A stretch of 64,000 nucleotides of DNA from Phycisphaeraceae bacterium (GCA_019636555.1 JAHBXH010000001.1:1770928-1834927), one strand, 5' to 3'. Positions 34,057 to 43,002 are shown, counted from the first letter of the stretch. Made by a program: numbers and translations. Notes: generated from the sequence alone by a model not told the origin.

Positions 34057-36117
34057 CTATTCGCGCAGCCTGAACTTCGACACAGCATCACGCAGCAGCG
34101 CGATCGCCGATTGCAGATCCGTCGCGGCACGCCCAAACTCGCGCGCCGACTGAACGGTCTGATTCGCATTGCCAACCAGCGAATTCATCGCATCGCTGAT
34201 CTGCTGCGCTCCCTCCGATTGCGCCTGCATCGACTCGTTCACCTGCTTGAAGCTGTCGGTGCTTCGATTCACCCGGTCGATGATCTCCGTCATCTGCGAT
34301 CCCGCCGAAACAACGTCGCGCACGCCACGCCTCACCTGATCGCTGAACCGGTCCATCTCCATCACGCCAGCCGAAACCGCCCCCTGCATCTGCCGCACCA
34401 TCTGCTCGATATCGAGCGTCGCCGACGCGGTCTGATCCGCGAGCCGCCGGATCTCGCGCGCGATCACGAGGAAACCCGACCCGTACTCGCCCGCTTTCTC
34501 CGCCTCGATCGCCGCGTTGATCGAGAGAATATTGGTCTGATCCGCGACCTTTGTGATCGTGGTGATGACGGTCGTGATTTTCTGCGAGCGCTCGTTGATC
34601 GCGTTCAACTTGTCCGCGATCGAAGCCGTCGCGCCGTCAAGCTCGCGCATCACCGCTTCCATGCTCTGGAGCCCGGCACGCCCGCTCGTTGCGAGTGAAG
34701 CCGATTCCGCCGCCATCCGGCTCACCGAATCCACAGTCTTCACGAGGTCCTGACCCGTCGCGGAAATCTCCTTCACCGCCGCCGCGATCTGGTTCGATGC
34801 GGCGCCGAACGTCGCCGAAGAAGCTTCCTGCTGCTTGCTGGTCGCCGCAATCTCCGTCGCCGTCGAGTTCAGCCGGATCCCCGCCTGCTTCACGTCACCG
34901 ACCAGCGAATTCAGGCTGCCGTCCATGGTGCGCATCGAACGCATCAGTTGCCCCGTCTCGTCGAGGCTCCGCGCTTCCTCAATCTCCTGCGTCAAATCTC
35001 CCCGCGCGATCCGGTCCGCGGCACTCGCCGCGCGTCCGACCCGACGCACGACGCCCCCCGTGACCAGGAGCAGCAGCACCGCCACGATCGCGGTACCGAT
35101 TGCCCCGATCGCGACATTCCGCAGAAGGGCCGCGCGCGCCGGCGCCATCACTTCCGCCTTTGTCCGCCGCACCACAATCGTCCAGCCTCCTGTCGCCGTT
35201 CGCTCGACGCCATAGATGCACGGCTCGTTCAGGGTCGGGTCGACCTCATCGAACATGTCCACCGAACCTCCCGCTGTGACCGACATCCAGCCCTTCGCCA
35301 TGGAACCAAACGGTGTCTCCGCGATCGGCTTCATTTCCAGCGATTCGGTTCCGGAGCGCGCCTCGACCGTTGACGCCACGACACGTCCGCCCGAGCTGAG
35401 AACCATCACATCCGCACCCGATCGCGCTTTAATCCCGTTCGCGAGCTCTTCGAGTTTCCGCAGGTCCCGATCCACGCCCGCGATTCCCTGAAATTTCCCG
35501 TCGATCACGATCGGATAGACGTGCGACACGACCGTCGCACTCCCCACTACCCGCGGCTCGGTCATGAGCGCATCGGCCCGCCCCGTTTTCCCGAATTCTC
35601 GCTTCGGTCCCTGGTAGTACTCGAGCGTGTCCATCCCTGTCGCCGACGAAAGCGTGTCGCCCTTCCCCTTTGTCTGCTCCCAGTTCACCGTCGTCCACAC
35701 CGGACAGAACCTGCCCGACGAATCCATGGCGCCCCGCGGCAAGTCCGACTTAAGCGACGACGCATCCGCTCCGTCCGCATTTGGTTCGTAGACGAAATAC
35801 GTGTTCAATGTCCGGTCGTTCAATGCGTTCACATGGCGGATAAACTCAAGCGATTCGCTCCGCTTGCCGAACATCCCCCCCGGCTGACTCTGCGCCAAGA
35901 TCGCGGCAACCAGATTCCAGCGATCGTTGCGCCCGTTGAGGTCAACCGCGGCACCCCGCGCATCCGCCGCCAGAACCTCCTCTTCCGCAGTCCGCAGGCT
36001 CTTATACGTTTCCACGGCGCTCCACGCCACGATCGCACCAATCACGAGGACCGTGGGCAGAACGCCAAACAGCAGAATCCGTCCCGACAGACTGTTGGCA
36101 AAGGATGGTTTGGACAT
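34057..36117 (-). CDS. WspA-type methyl-accepting chemotaxis protein
   Basis: 686 aa. TM1 (LLFGVLPTVLVIGAIVAW), a periplasmic ligand domain of about 290 residues with double-CACHE-like features (YYQGPKREFGKTG, VVSHVYPIVIDGKFQGIAGVDRDL), TM2 (IGAIGTAIVAVLLLLVTGG), HAMP, and a signalling hairpin with the conserved tip (AIEAEKAGEYGSGFLVIAREIRRLA). First gene of the operon. ATG 36117 is chosen for the AGGGAACC upstream and because it starts right before TM1; an ATG at 36165 lacks a binding site. The CACHE-like domain suggests small-molecule sensing, unlike surface-sensing WspA with its 4-helix sensor. Confidence 0.93.
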   Translation of the reverse strand: MSKPSFANSLSGRILLFGVLPTVLVIGAIVAWSAVETYKSLRTAEEEVLAADARGAAVDLNGRNDRWNLVAAILAQSQPGGMFGKRSESLEFIRHVNALNDRTLNTYFVYEPNADGADASSLKSDLPRGAMDSSGRFCPVWTTVNWEQTKGKGDTLSSATGMDTLEYYQGPKREFGKTGRADALMTEPRVVGSATVVSHVYPIVIDGKFQGIAGVDRDLRKLEELANGIKARSGADVMVLSSGGRVVASTVEARSGTESLEMKPIAETPFGSMAKGWMSVTAGGSVDMFDEVDPTLNEPCIYGVERTATGGWTIVVRRTKAEVMAPARAALLRNVAIGAIGTAIVAVLLLLVTGGVVRRVGRAASAADRIARGDLTQEIEEARSLDETGQLMRSMRTMDGSLNSLVGDVKQAGIRLNSTATEIAATSKQQEASSATFGAASNQIAAAVKEISATGQDLVKTVDSVSRMAAESASLATSGRAGLQSMEAVMRELDGATASIADKLNAINERSQKITTVITTITKVADQTNILSINAAIEAEKAGEYGSGFLVIAREIRRLADQTASATLDIEQMVRQMQGAVSAGVMEMDRFSDQVRRGVRDVVSAGSQMTEIIDRVNRSTDSFKQVNESMQAQSEGAQQISDAMNSLVGNANQTVQSAREFGRAATDLQSAIALLRDAVSKFRLRE

Positions 36118-36385
36118 GCGTCGTGGTTCCCTGTGCGGACTGGCGCCCGAAGCGCACGCGTTCATATCGTGGGCTGGAGCGCGCCATCAAAAGTATATTG
36201 AAAGTCCCTTCCGACCCCCCGCCCATTCTCGTTCCGCGAGCCCCGGTTTAGTCGGGTTTTCGGCAAGAATTGCGTCAATTCGCGCGCGCCAGAGCATGGT
36301 TTGACGTCTCATCGACACCAAGGGCGCGCATTTCGCATCGCCGAGTCATGTCTTCAACTCATTACCCGCGGCGCCACTTCCGAAG

Positions 36386-36420
36386 CTCACTCCCTGAGGG
36401 AAGGGGTTGGGGGAAGGGAG
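36386..36420. repeat. G-rich hairpin repeat, copy 1
   Basis: Pyrimidine-rich left arm CTCACTCCCT followed by G-rich right arm (GAGGGAAGGGG, TTGGGGG, AAGGGAG). Related in plan to the copy at 36490-36522, with the same trailing TTGGGGG. The 36118-36530 stretch holds these repeats and no gene that I recognise. Confidence 0.5.
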
Positions 36421-36489
36421 TGTCTTTCCTGCGGGTGCAACTTGCTCGTGCGCAACTCTGCGCTCCCGCGGCCTTGCCCGCTTCCGGAA

Positions 36490-36522
36490 CCCCCTCCCTG
36501 TGGGAGGGGGCTTGGGGGTGGG
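36490..36522. repeat. G-rich hairpin repeat, copy 2, adjoining the truncated IS3
   Basis: CCCCCTCCC-TGT-GGGAGGGGG forms a 9-bp perfect stem, followed by CTTGGGGGTGGG. It sits just where the IS3 orfB resemblance ends (about 36530), so its arrival may be linked to the loss of the rest of the transposase. Confidence 0.5.
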
Positions 36523-36529
36523 CGCGCCT

Positions 36530-36796
36530 CGGGATGCCTCTTCTCCGCAGCTCGCGGCACAGACGCGGGCTTCCGTAGGCCTGCCGCGTCTCTTCGTGCA
36601 CGAGACGGACCTGACGGGTAAGCAGTTGATGCCGCTGCCGACGCGGAGAATCGCCGCGATCTTGCGCGGCGTAGTACCCGGAGCGGCTGACTCGCAGCGC
36701 CGAGCAGCAGACTCGGACCGGGTAGAGGCCGGCGAGATGATCGCGGATGAAGGCGTACTTCACGGCTGCTGGTTCGCGAAGAACGCCGTCGCTTTT
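36530..36796 (-). pseudogene. IS3 transposase orfB, 5' fragment
   Basis: After the A7 slip site, the -1 frame reads KSDGVLREPAAVKYAFIRDH...VSRSGYYAA...YGSPRLCRELRRRG, typical of the IS3 OrfB N-terminus (HTH_21 region). The resemblance stops about 36530, where G-rich repeats begin; the catalytic DDE domain (about 200 further residues) is missing. The stretch with no homology continues open to 36362 by chance. Confidence 0.75.
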
Positions 36797-37053
36797 TTTA
36801 GGATGTCGCGCTCCATGCGGAGCTGCTTGTTCTCGGCTTCGAGCTGGCGGATGCGTTGCTGGAGATCGGTCTCTTTGGGAACCTGAGATTGAGAGGTCGG
36901 CGCGGGAACGGGCAGATCGAGCTTCATCCAACGCCGCAGCGTCCAGCCGGTGATGCCGAGTTCGTTGGCCACCTTCTCGACCGAGACATCCGGCTGCGAC
37001 GCCAGCCGGACGGCGGTCTCACGGAACTCCCGGGTGTACACCTTGCGTGCCAT
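36760..37053 (-). CDS. IS3-family transposase OrfA
   Basis: 97 aa. HTH segment VRLASQPDVSVEKVANELGITGWTLRRWM followed by a leucine-zipper helix (DLQQRIRQLEAENKQLRMERDILKKA), the standard OrfA plan. The A7 run followed by G (36799-36792, minus strand) just before the stop is the usual -1 frameshift site that would make the OrfAB fusion. Since orfB is truncated, only OrfA can be made whole. Confidence 0.9.
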   Translation of the reverse strand: MARKVYTREFRETAVRLASQPDVSVEKVANELGITGWTLRRWMKLDLPVPAPTSQSQVPKETDLQQRIRQLEAENKQLRMERDILKKATAFFANQQP

Positions 37054-37407
37054 AATCGGACTCCTGTCGAACCATAACCGAGGTTCAACGGTGTCCGAAA
37101 GTCGTGGGCAGGGCCATGACGTTGGTTCCAGCCACGCGTCGGAGAGGATCATTCGCATCGTTCCACTCTGATCTTCGCATTGAGAGATCAGCGTGTGCCT
37201 TTGCTTTTCCGCCGAAGAAGACGCCTTCCCGCTAGGTCGTTCTGAGAGGCAATCGCAGCCCGAAAATACTCGCCAACGCCTTTCGTAAATCTCCGAAAAG
37301 CAGCGACTTGCAAAATATCCCCAATTCCCCCTTGCATCACGGTACGGGATTTGGTAGGATGCTCGCTGCGCCCCGAAATCTCCCCGCACCTCTACAGGAT
37401 CTACCAA

Positions 37408-38940
37408 ATGTTCCAGCCCTCCGACCAGCGCGGCAGCTCCGTCCACACGCCCCAAATCCAGCCCCCTCTCTCGACGCCCCCTTTCCAGCCCGGCTCCACC
37501 GGCGACTCTCCATCTCCCGCCCCGCCCACTTCCGAAGTCGGCCCGAGCTCCGCGTTCGTAGCCGCGCCCGAAATGCAGACTGCCCCTGAGCACTCTGCCG
37601 CTGGCCAATCTGCCGCCTTACCTCCGGCACCCGACATCGCACCTCCGAAATCACCGCACATCCCACATCCGCCATCCAAAAACATCTCTCCCGCGCAGAC
37701 CGCTGACCAACCCCCCAAGCAGCCCGGCCGCTCCAGCGACGCCGCGCTCGCATCCCCAACGCGCTCCCATCCAACATCCCCGACCCCTTCTTCACATCCG
37801 CCATTCGACATCCCACATCCGACATTCCTCCCACACCCGCCCTCCCAACGCCTCTCTGAATCCGCGGCACGCGAACTCGAACAACTCAAATCTCAGTTGC
37901 ACGCTCTCGCCTCCCCCGACGGCTTCGCCCCCTCGCGCGATGAGTTCGCCCGCGCGGTCCGCCAGGCGACGCCTCCTTACCGCAAGTTCTTCCGCGGCTA
38001 CGACGACTTCATCCGATCCTGCGGCTACCGGTCCGCCACCGATCGCCGCCGCGAAATCGCCGCGAATCAACGCGCCGCCCAATGGCAAGCCCAATCGGAG
38101 GCGCAATCAACCGTCCAATCGACACGCCACCCGATCATCAACTCCGACCCCAACTCCGACCCACCTCACGAATCACCCATCGCATCACTCCCATCAGCCC
38201 CATCGGTCCCATCCGTCTCATCAAATCCTTCACGCGGTACACCCGCCCCATCCAAGCCTCCAATCAAGCCCCGCCCCCGCACCGACGAACTCTTCTACGG
38301 CGATCCGATCCACTGCTGCGACATGGCGCACGCACCCGTCAACGAGCAGGGCGTCGTGCTCCTCTTCGGCATCCTCGCCAAGAAACTCGGCTTCCGAATC
38401 GAAATGGTGCGCACCGGCTACCCCGATTGCGAAGCCAAACGCAAAGGCAAGGACGGCAAGTGGCGCCGCCTGCGCATCGAATTCGAATTCGTCACCAGCC
38501 GCTTCAATCACGACCCCGCCGGATGCGATCTCATCGTCTGCTGGGAAGATGATGCAAATCCCACCAACCTCGAAGTGCTCGAGCTGAAGAACCACGTCGG
38601 CAAAGAAGAACCCGCGCCCCCCGTGCCTCTCGTGCCCCCGGTGCCCGCCATGTCACAGCTCGCTGCTCCGAGCGATCAGTGCGTCTTGTCCGCAAACACC
38701 CCGCAGCCTCGAGACCCCGCACAACCTTCTGTCATCGAACCCAATGCCCCAGCGCCAGCCGCCCCCGCGTCGAATCGCTCCGAACCAACTGGCAAGCAAG
38801 CAACGCGCAGAACGCGACCACACAAGTCGCCCTCCGCTCCAAACGCACTCAACAAACGATCACGCCTCAAAAGTTCCCCTGCCACCAGAGCGTCCGGCAA
38901 CCGAGCCCGCGCCAAACAATCCGCCCGCTCGTCCCCTTGA
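37408..38940 (+). CDS. PD-(D/E)XK nuclease-like protein with homing-endonuclease-associated repeat
   Basis: 510 aa. The first ~150 residues are Pro/Ser/His-rich and low in complexity, coded by near-repetitive DNA. A short domain (GFAPSRDEFARAV...YRKFFRGYDDFIRSCGY) resembles the HNH/homing-endonuclease-associated repeat. After a second Pro/Ser linker comes a compact domain of about 100 residues (DELFYGDPIHCCDMAHAPVNEQ, then YPDCEA, RIEFEF and CDLIVCWED), whose D...ExE/E-x-K-like spacing suggests a restriction-endonuclease fold. A basic disordered tail ends it. ATG 37408 (AGGAT upstream) is preferred to a TTG at 37351. Function unknown; nuclease activity is inference. Confidence 0.6.
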   Translation: MFQPSDQRGSSVHTPQIQPPLSTPPFQPGSTGDSPSPAPPTSEVGPSSAFVAAPEMQTAPEHSAAGQSAALPPAPDIAPPKSPHIPHPPSKNISPAQTADQPPKQPGRSSDAALASPTRSHPTSPTPSSHPPFDIPHPTFLPHPPSQRLSESAARELEQLKSQLHALASPDGFAPSRDEFARAVRQATPPYRKFFRGYDDFIRSCGYRSATDRRREIAANQRAAQWQAQSEAQSTVQSTRHPIINSDPNSDPPHESPIASLPSAPSVPSVSSNPSRGTPAPSKPPIKPRPRTDELFYGDPIHCCDMAHAPVNEQGVVLLFGILAKKLGFRIEMVRTGYPDCEAKRKGKDGKWRRLRIEFEFVTSRFNHDPAGCDLIVCWEDDANPTNLEVLELKNHVGKEEPAPPVPLVPPVPAMSQLAAPSDQCVLSANTPQPRDPAQPSVIEPNAPAPAAPASNRSEPTGKQATRRTRPHKSPSAPNALNKRSRLKSSPATRASGNRARAKQSARSSP

Positions 38941-38985
38941 TCGCGTCACGACGCGATCAGTGCGCCTCCCGCGCACTCCGCTTCC

Positions 38986-39250
38986 CATCGCAATCCGAAA
39001 TCCGGAATTTGCGATTCCCCATTTCTTTTCCCGCACATTTCCCAGTCTTCTCTGCGTCTCCGCGCCTCCGTGGTGAACTCCCTGCATTTCTTTGGCCCTT
39101 TGGAACTTTGGCCCTTTGGCAATTTGAATCCTCCGCCCTTTGGCCATTTGAATTCTCCCCAATCCCCTCTCCCATTTTTCTCTGTGCCTCTGCGGTGACC
39201 CCGCCTTTCTTTGGCCCTTTGGAACTTTGGCTCTTTGGCCATTTCTCCCC
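38986..39250 (+). repeat. Composite intergenic repeat array upstream of mmsA
   Basis: Contains AATCCGAAATCCGGAATTTG, then CTCTGCGTCTCCGCGCCTCC with GTGGTGAACTCCCTGC, then TTTGGCCCTTTGGAACTTTGG units (twice, near 39088 and 39207). The same block order, diverged, occurs on the minus strand at 45122-45333. No gene is visible in 38941-39303. Confidence 0.65.
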
Positions 39251-39303
39251 TAAACTTCCCCTGACACAACATAAAGACGCCCACTCTTCGCTGGAGCCAC
39301 CAC

Positions 39304-40797
39304 ATGCCTTCACCCAAAGTCGACCAATTCATCGCCGGCAAGCGCACCGCCGCTCAAGCCGAAGGCGCCGCTTCCCACTCCGTCATCAACCCCGCCACCG
39401 GCGAGACCATCGCGCAGGTCGATCTCGATGCCAAGCGCAGCGCCGAAGCCGCGGTGCAGGCCGCGTACGAAGCATTTCCATCCTGGTCCGCGACGCCCGT
39501 CGGCGACCGCTGCCAGTTCATGTTCAAGTACAAGGCGATCCTCGAAAAGCACTTCGAAGAACTCGCCTCGCTCATCGTGCAGGAGCACGGCAAGACCATG
39601 GCCGAAGCACGCGGCGACGTCCGCCGCGGCATCGACTGCGTCGAGTTCGCCTGCGCCGCGCCCACACTCATGATGGGCAAAACCCTCCCGCAAATCGCCG
39701 TCAGCAGTTCCTTCTGCCGCACTGAGGACAAGAGTGGAGTGGGCATCGACTCCTTTGTCGATCGCGTGCCCCTCGGTGTCTGCGTCGGAATCACCCCGTT
39801 CAACTTCCCCGTCATGGTACCGCTCTGGATGTGGCCGATGGCCGTCGCCTGCGGCAACACCTTCGTCCTCAAGCCCAGCGAAAAAGTGCCGCTCAGCGCG
39901 ATCCGCGAAGTCGAACTCGCGCACGAAGCCGGTCTCCCCGCGGGCGTTCTGAATCTCGTCACCGGCGGCCCCGCCGTCGTCGATCACCTGATCACGCACG
40001 AAGATGTGAAGGCCGTCAGTTTCGTGGGCTCGACGAAAGTCGCGCAGCACATCTACAAGACCGCGACCGCCGCGGGCAAGCGCGCCCAGTGCATGGGCGG
40101 CGCGAAAAACTACATGGTCATCATGCCCGATGCAAACCAGGACGCCGCGATCGAAGGCATCGTCGGCAGCGCCTTCGGCAACAGCGGCCAGCGCTGCCTC
40201 GCCGGCAGCGTGTGCATTGCAGTGGGGGACACGGGCGAGTGGCTGATCCCCAAGCTCAAAGCCGCGGCAGAAAAGATCAAAGTCGCCGCCGGAACCGAGT
40301 CGGGCGTCGGCATGGGACCTGTCATCGATGATGCCAGCAAAAAGCGCATCGAAGGTTTCATCGCCAGCGGCGAGCAGGACGGCGCGAAACTCGTGCTCGA
40401 CGGACGCAAGTGTCCAATGCCGAATAAAGGCTGCTTCGTCGGTCCGACCATTTTCGATCAGGTGCGCCCCGGGATGAAGATCATCGACGAGGAAATCTTC
40501 GGTCCGGTGCTCAGCGTCGTGCGCGAATCGACGCTCGATGCCGCGCTCGCGACCATGAATCGAAGCCGTTACGGCAACATGGGCGTGATCTTCACGAGCA
40601 GTGGCTACAGCGCGCGCCGCTTCAAGACCCACGCGCAGGTCGGCATGATCGGGATCAACGTCGGCGTCCCCGCGCCGATGGCGGTTTTCCCGTTCGCCGG
40701 CTGGAAGCAGAGTTTCTTCGGCGACCTCCACGCCAACGGCGAAGACGCGGCCAAGTTCTGGACCGAAAGCAAAGTCGTCGTCGCGCGCTGGATGTGA
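39304..40797 (+). CDS. mmsA: Methylmalonate-semialdehyde dehydrogenase (CoA-acylating)
   Basis: 497 aa, full length for the family. ALDH superfamily: FNFPVMVPLWMWP, KPSEKVPLSA, catalytic Cys298 in GNSGQRCLAGSV, and GAKNYMVIMPDAN in place of the ELGGK glutamate motif, which is the signature of the CoA-dependent MmsA branch that lacks the general-base Glu. It converts (methyl)malonate semialdehyde plus CoA and NAD+ to propionyl- or acetyl-CoA, in valine, beta-alanine or inositol breakdown. No pathway partners are adjacent. A diverged repeat array lies upstream. Confidence 0.93.
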   Translation: MPSPKVDQFIAGKRTAAQAEGAASHSVINPATGETIAQVDLDAKRSAEAAVQAAYEAFPSWSATPVGDRCQFMFKYKAILEKHFEELASLIVQEHGKTMAEARGDVRRGIDCVEFACAAPTLMMGKTLPQIAVSSSFCRTEDKSGVGIDSFVDRVPLGVCVGITPFNFPVMVPLWMWPMAVACGNTFVLKPSEKVPLSAIREVELAHEAGLPAGVLNLVTGGPAVVDHLITHEDVKAVSFVGSTKVAQHIYKTATAAGKRAQCMGGAKNYMVIMPDANQDAAIEGIVGSAFGNSGQRCLAGSVCIAVGDTGEWLIPKLKAAAEKIKVAAGTESGVGMGPVIDDASKKRIEGFIASGEQDGAKLVLDGRKCPMPNKGCFVGPTIFDQVRPGMKIIDEEIFGPVLSVVRESTLDAALATMNRSRYGNMGVIFTSSGYSARRFKTHAQVGMIGINVGVPAPMAVFPFAGWKQSFFGDLHANGEDAAKFWTESKVVVARWM

Positions 40798-40875
40798 TTG
40801 ACAAGTTGCGACGCGCACGCAGCACTCGCGAACGCGCCCGAGTTCCGCGCCCGTTTCACCTGCTTCATTTTTTGT

Positions 40876-40928
40876 CCTCCCCCTTTGCCAAAGGGGAGGT
40901 GTCATCGCGAAGCGATGACGGAGGGGGC
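40876..40928 (+). repeat. CCTCCCCCTTTG-family dispersed repeat, copy 1
   Basis: CCTCCCCCTTTGCCAAAGGG forms one hairpin; GTCATCGCGAAGCGATGAC forms a second perfect hairpin; the copy ends in GAGGGGG. The other copy lies at 43438-43502 in the opposite orientation. The surrounding 40798-41166 region holds no recognised gene. Confidence 0.75.
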
Positions 40929-41166
40929 TCTTCAAGCACGCGACGACGCATTTCCGTCGGAAAAACGCGATGGAAGCGTTTTCATGATGAGCGCCCAATT
41001 ACCCGAATTGAAACCTGTTTTTAGTTTCGAATTGCTATAATCACGACGTGACTCTTGTTCAGGCCCGGCCAATGTTGGCTCGAGTGTTCAGGTCTCCCGA
41101 CGCTTTCTCCGCCCGAGTTCAAGCACCGGTCTCACGTTCAGTTTCAAGGGCAGGATGGAAAGCGTC

Positions 41167-41508
41167 ATGAAGCTTTATGTCGGCAATCTCTCTTTCAGCA
41201 CGTCCGAGCAGCGCCTCCGCGAGATCTTCTCCGAGCACGGCGATGTCTCCTCGGCGACTCTCGTCATGGATCGCGAAACCGGCCGCCCGCGCGGCTTCGG
41301 CTTCGTCGAATTCGCGAACGATGAACACGCCAAAGCCGCGATGTCCGCGCTCAACGGCAAGAACATCGACGGCCGCGATCTCACCGTGAACGAAGCCAAG
41401 CCCCGCGAAGCGGGTGGCGGCGGTCGCGGCGGATTCGGCGGCGGCGGTCGTGGTGGATTCGGTGGCGGCGGTCGCGGTGGAAACCGTGGCGGCGGCGGGG
41501 GCTGGTAA
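41167..41508 (+). CDS. RRM-type RNA-binding protein with Gly-rich tail
   Basis: 113 aa. One RRM: RNP2 LYVGNL at residues 3-8 and RNP1 RGFGFVEF around 40-47, then a tail of RGGFGGGG repeats. Small RRM-Gly proteins of this form bind single-stranded RNA and are often cold-induced in cyanobacteria and planctomycetes. ATG 41167 has GGAAAG 5 nt upstream; an ATG at 41155 would add four residues. A terminator lies at 41625-41659. Confidence 0.92.
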   Translation: MKLYVGNLSFSTSEQRLREIFSEHGDVSSATLVMDRETGRPRGFGFVEFANDEHAKAAMSALNGKNIDGRDLTVNEAKPREAGGGGRGGFGGGGRGGFGGGGRGGNRGGGGGW

Positions 41509-41624
41509 GTCCGGCGCCGTCTGCGCATCGGCGCTGTTCGAAGACGTGCGCTTTCCGAGAATTCGTAACGTTCGGAGATTCGATGTCTGAGAATCAGGGC
41601 TGTCCGAGAATCTGATGAATAGAG

Positions 41625-41659
41625 AAGACCGGAGCCGAAGGGTTCCGGTCTTTGTTTTT
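41625..41659 (+). terminator. Rho-independent terminator after the RRM gene
   Basis: AAGACCGGA (41625-41633) pairs with TCCGGTCTT (41644-41652), extended by GCC/GGT, and is followed by TGTTTTTG. It ends the RRM transcript before the exported hydrolase gene. Confidence 0.8.
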
Positions 41660-41711
41660 GAGTGAGCAATCGGGAGTGGGGGACCGCGTTGTGATTTGGG
41701 AGGGTCTTGCG

Positions 41712-42821
41712 ATGAGGAAGTTGCTTGTTGCGCTGGTTGTGGTGGTGAGCGCGGTGCGCGCGCTGGCGGGGGATTTGTACAAGCCGAGCGAGCCGAAGCG
41801 CGAGGTGACGATCGTCGATGCGGAGTGGCGCGATGAGGCGCGCGGGCGCGAGATTCCGGTGCGGATGTACATTCCGAAATCGCAAGAGGGAGCGGAGAAA
41901 GGGAAGCTGCCGCTGATCGTGTTTTCGCACGGGCTGGGCGCATCGCGCGAGATGTACGGCTATTTCGGGAAGCACATGGCGGAATCGGGGTACATCGTGA
42001 TCGCGCCGACGCACCACGGGAGCGACACGCAGGCGCTGAAAGAGTGGGTCAGTACGCACGGTTTGGGGAAGAAAAACGAGGATGGAGAAGGCTGGCTGCA
42101 GGCGGGGATTTCCGACCCCGACAATCTGCGGAACCGGCCCAAGGACATTTCATTCGTGATCGATCGCGCGGCGAAAGACCCGAGACTCGCGGCGCTTGTT
42201 GACATGGAGAAGATCGGCGTCGCGGGTCACTCTTTCGGCGCGTACACGGCGATGGCGATCGGCGGGATGACGGTCGATCTTCCGGAAGCGAAGTCGGTTT
42301 CGTTCCGCGATCCGCGCGTGAAAGCGGTTTTGCCGATGTCGCCCGAGGGGGCGGGGACGATGGGGATCACGAAGGAATCGTGGAACAACTTCGGTGCGCC
42401 CGTGCTCTTTCTCACCGGAACGAAGGACTACGGCAGCGGGGGGCGATCGGCCTCGTGGCGGCGGACGGGATTCGAGAGCGTGCGAGGGGTCGATGACTAC
42501 CTGTTCACGATCGAGGGCGCGGGGCATATGACATTCGGCGGACCGGGGACAAGCGCTGCGCTCGGCGGGACCGGCGAGTCGGAGAACAAGTCGCTCGGCA
42601 GGCTGCGCGACCGGATCCGCGATCGCGTGCGCGAGAAGGCCGCGGAAAAGAGCGGCGGAACGGACCCGGAGGTGAACGCGCACGTGCTGAATATCGAGTC
42701 GTACAGCGGCGCGTTCTTTGATGCGTACGTGAAATCGGACGCGGGCGCGAAAGCGTGGCTCGTCGACTACGCCTCACAGAAGCACGAAGATTGTGCCGCG
42801 GAATTCAAGCCGGCGAAGTAG
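41712..42821 (+). CDS. Exported alpha/beta hydrolase
   Basis: 369 aa with a signal peptide (MRKLLVALVVVVSAVRALAG). The fold resembles platelet-activating-factor acetylhydrolase/dienelactone-hydrolase-like proteins: oxyanion-loop FSHGLGASREMY, nucleophile elbow GVAGHSFGAYTA, acid in TGTKDYG, and His in EGAGHMTF. The start has GGGAGGG 6-8 nt upstream. Probably an ester or lipid hydrolase in the periplasm; substrate unknown. The 50-aa gene follows 22 nt downstream. Confidence 0.88.
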   Translation: MRKLLVALVVVVSAVRALAGDLYKPSEPKREVTIVDAEWRDEARGREIPVRMYIPKSQEGAEKGKLPLIVFSHGLGASREMYGYFGKHMAESGYIVIAPTHHGSDTQALKEWVSTHGLGKKNEDGEGWLQAGISDPDNLRNRPKDISFVIDRAAKDPRLAALVDMEKIGVAGHSFGAYTAMAIGGMTVDLPEAKSVSFRDPRVKAVLPMSPEGAGTMGITKESWNNFGAPVLFLTGTKDYGSGGRSASWRRTGFESVRGVDDYLFTIEGAGHMTFGGPGTSAALGGTGESENKSLGRLRDRIRDRVREKAAEKSGGTDPEVNAHVLNIESYSGAFFDAYVKSDAGAKAWLVDYASQKHEDCAAEFKPAK

Positions 42822-42843
42822 AATCGCGGGAGGAGCGCCTCCG

Positions 42844-42996
42844 ATGATCCGCAAGTTGTCTTCGGGCAAGTACCGGCTCTATTCGCGCAAGGTGAATCCC
42901 AAGACGGGCAAACGCAGGAACCTGGGCACGTTTTCAACGCGTGCGGCGGCGGAGAAGCACGAGCGCGCCGTGCAGTATTTCAAGCGTCGCGGCTGA
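42844..42996 (+). CDS. Small basic protein, 50 aa, conserved type
   Basis: Begins MIRKLSSGKYRLYSRK and includes RRNLGTFSTRAAAEKHERAVQYFKR. The K-x-R-L-Y-S-R ... LGTF-s-r-A-A-E-x-H-E pattern occurs in small hypothetical proteins of many bacteria and looks like a single AP2/integrase-N-like beta-strand unit. The GGGAGGAGCGCC leader provides the binding site. Function unknown. Confidence 0.65.
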   Translation: MIRKLSSGKYRLYSRKVNPKTGKRRNLGTFSTRAAAEKHERAVQYFKRRG

Positions 42997-43002
42997 AGGG
43001 AG

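Larger units (their letters stand above)
36530..37110 (-). mobile_element. Truncated IS3-family insertion sequence
   Basis: orfA is intact and orfB is cut after its N-terminal HTH-like part; the DDE integrase domain is absent. The outer end is near 37085-37110 (GTCCGAAAGTCGTGGGC resembles IS3-type ends) but no matching second end is visible. The element cannot transpose by itself. Boundaries are approximate. Confidence 0.7.

Noticed and set aside
33301..34698. 465-codon open frame across cheR, cheW and MCP on the plus strand
   Set aside because: Arg/His-rich antisense frame over three well-supported genes.
36362..36931. A complete transposase gene
   Set aside because: Only the OrfB N-terminus is present; the rest of the frame runs through G-rich repeats and lacks the DDE domain.
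39310..40998. 562-codon open frame antisense to mmsA
   Set aside because: mmsA is complete with its catalytic Cys; the antisense product has no recognisable fold.
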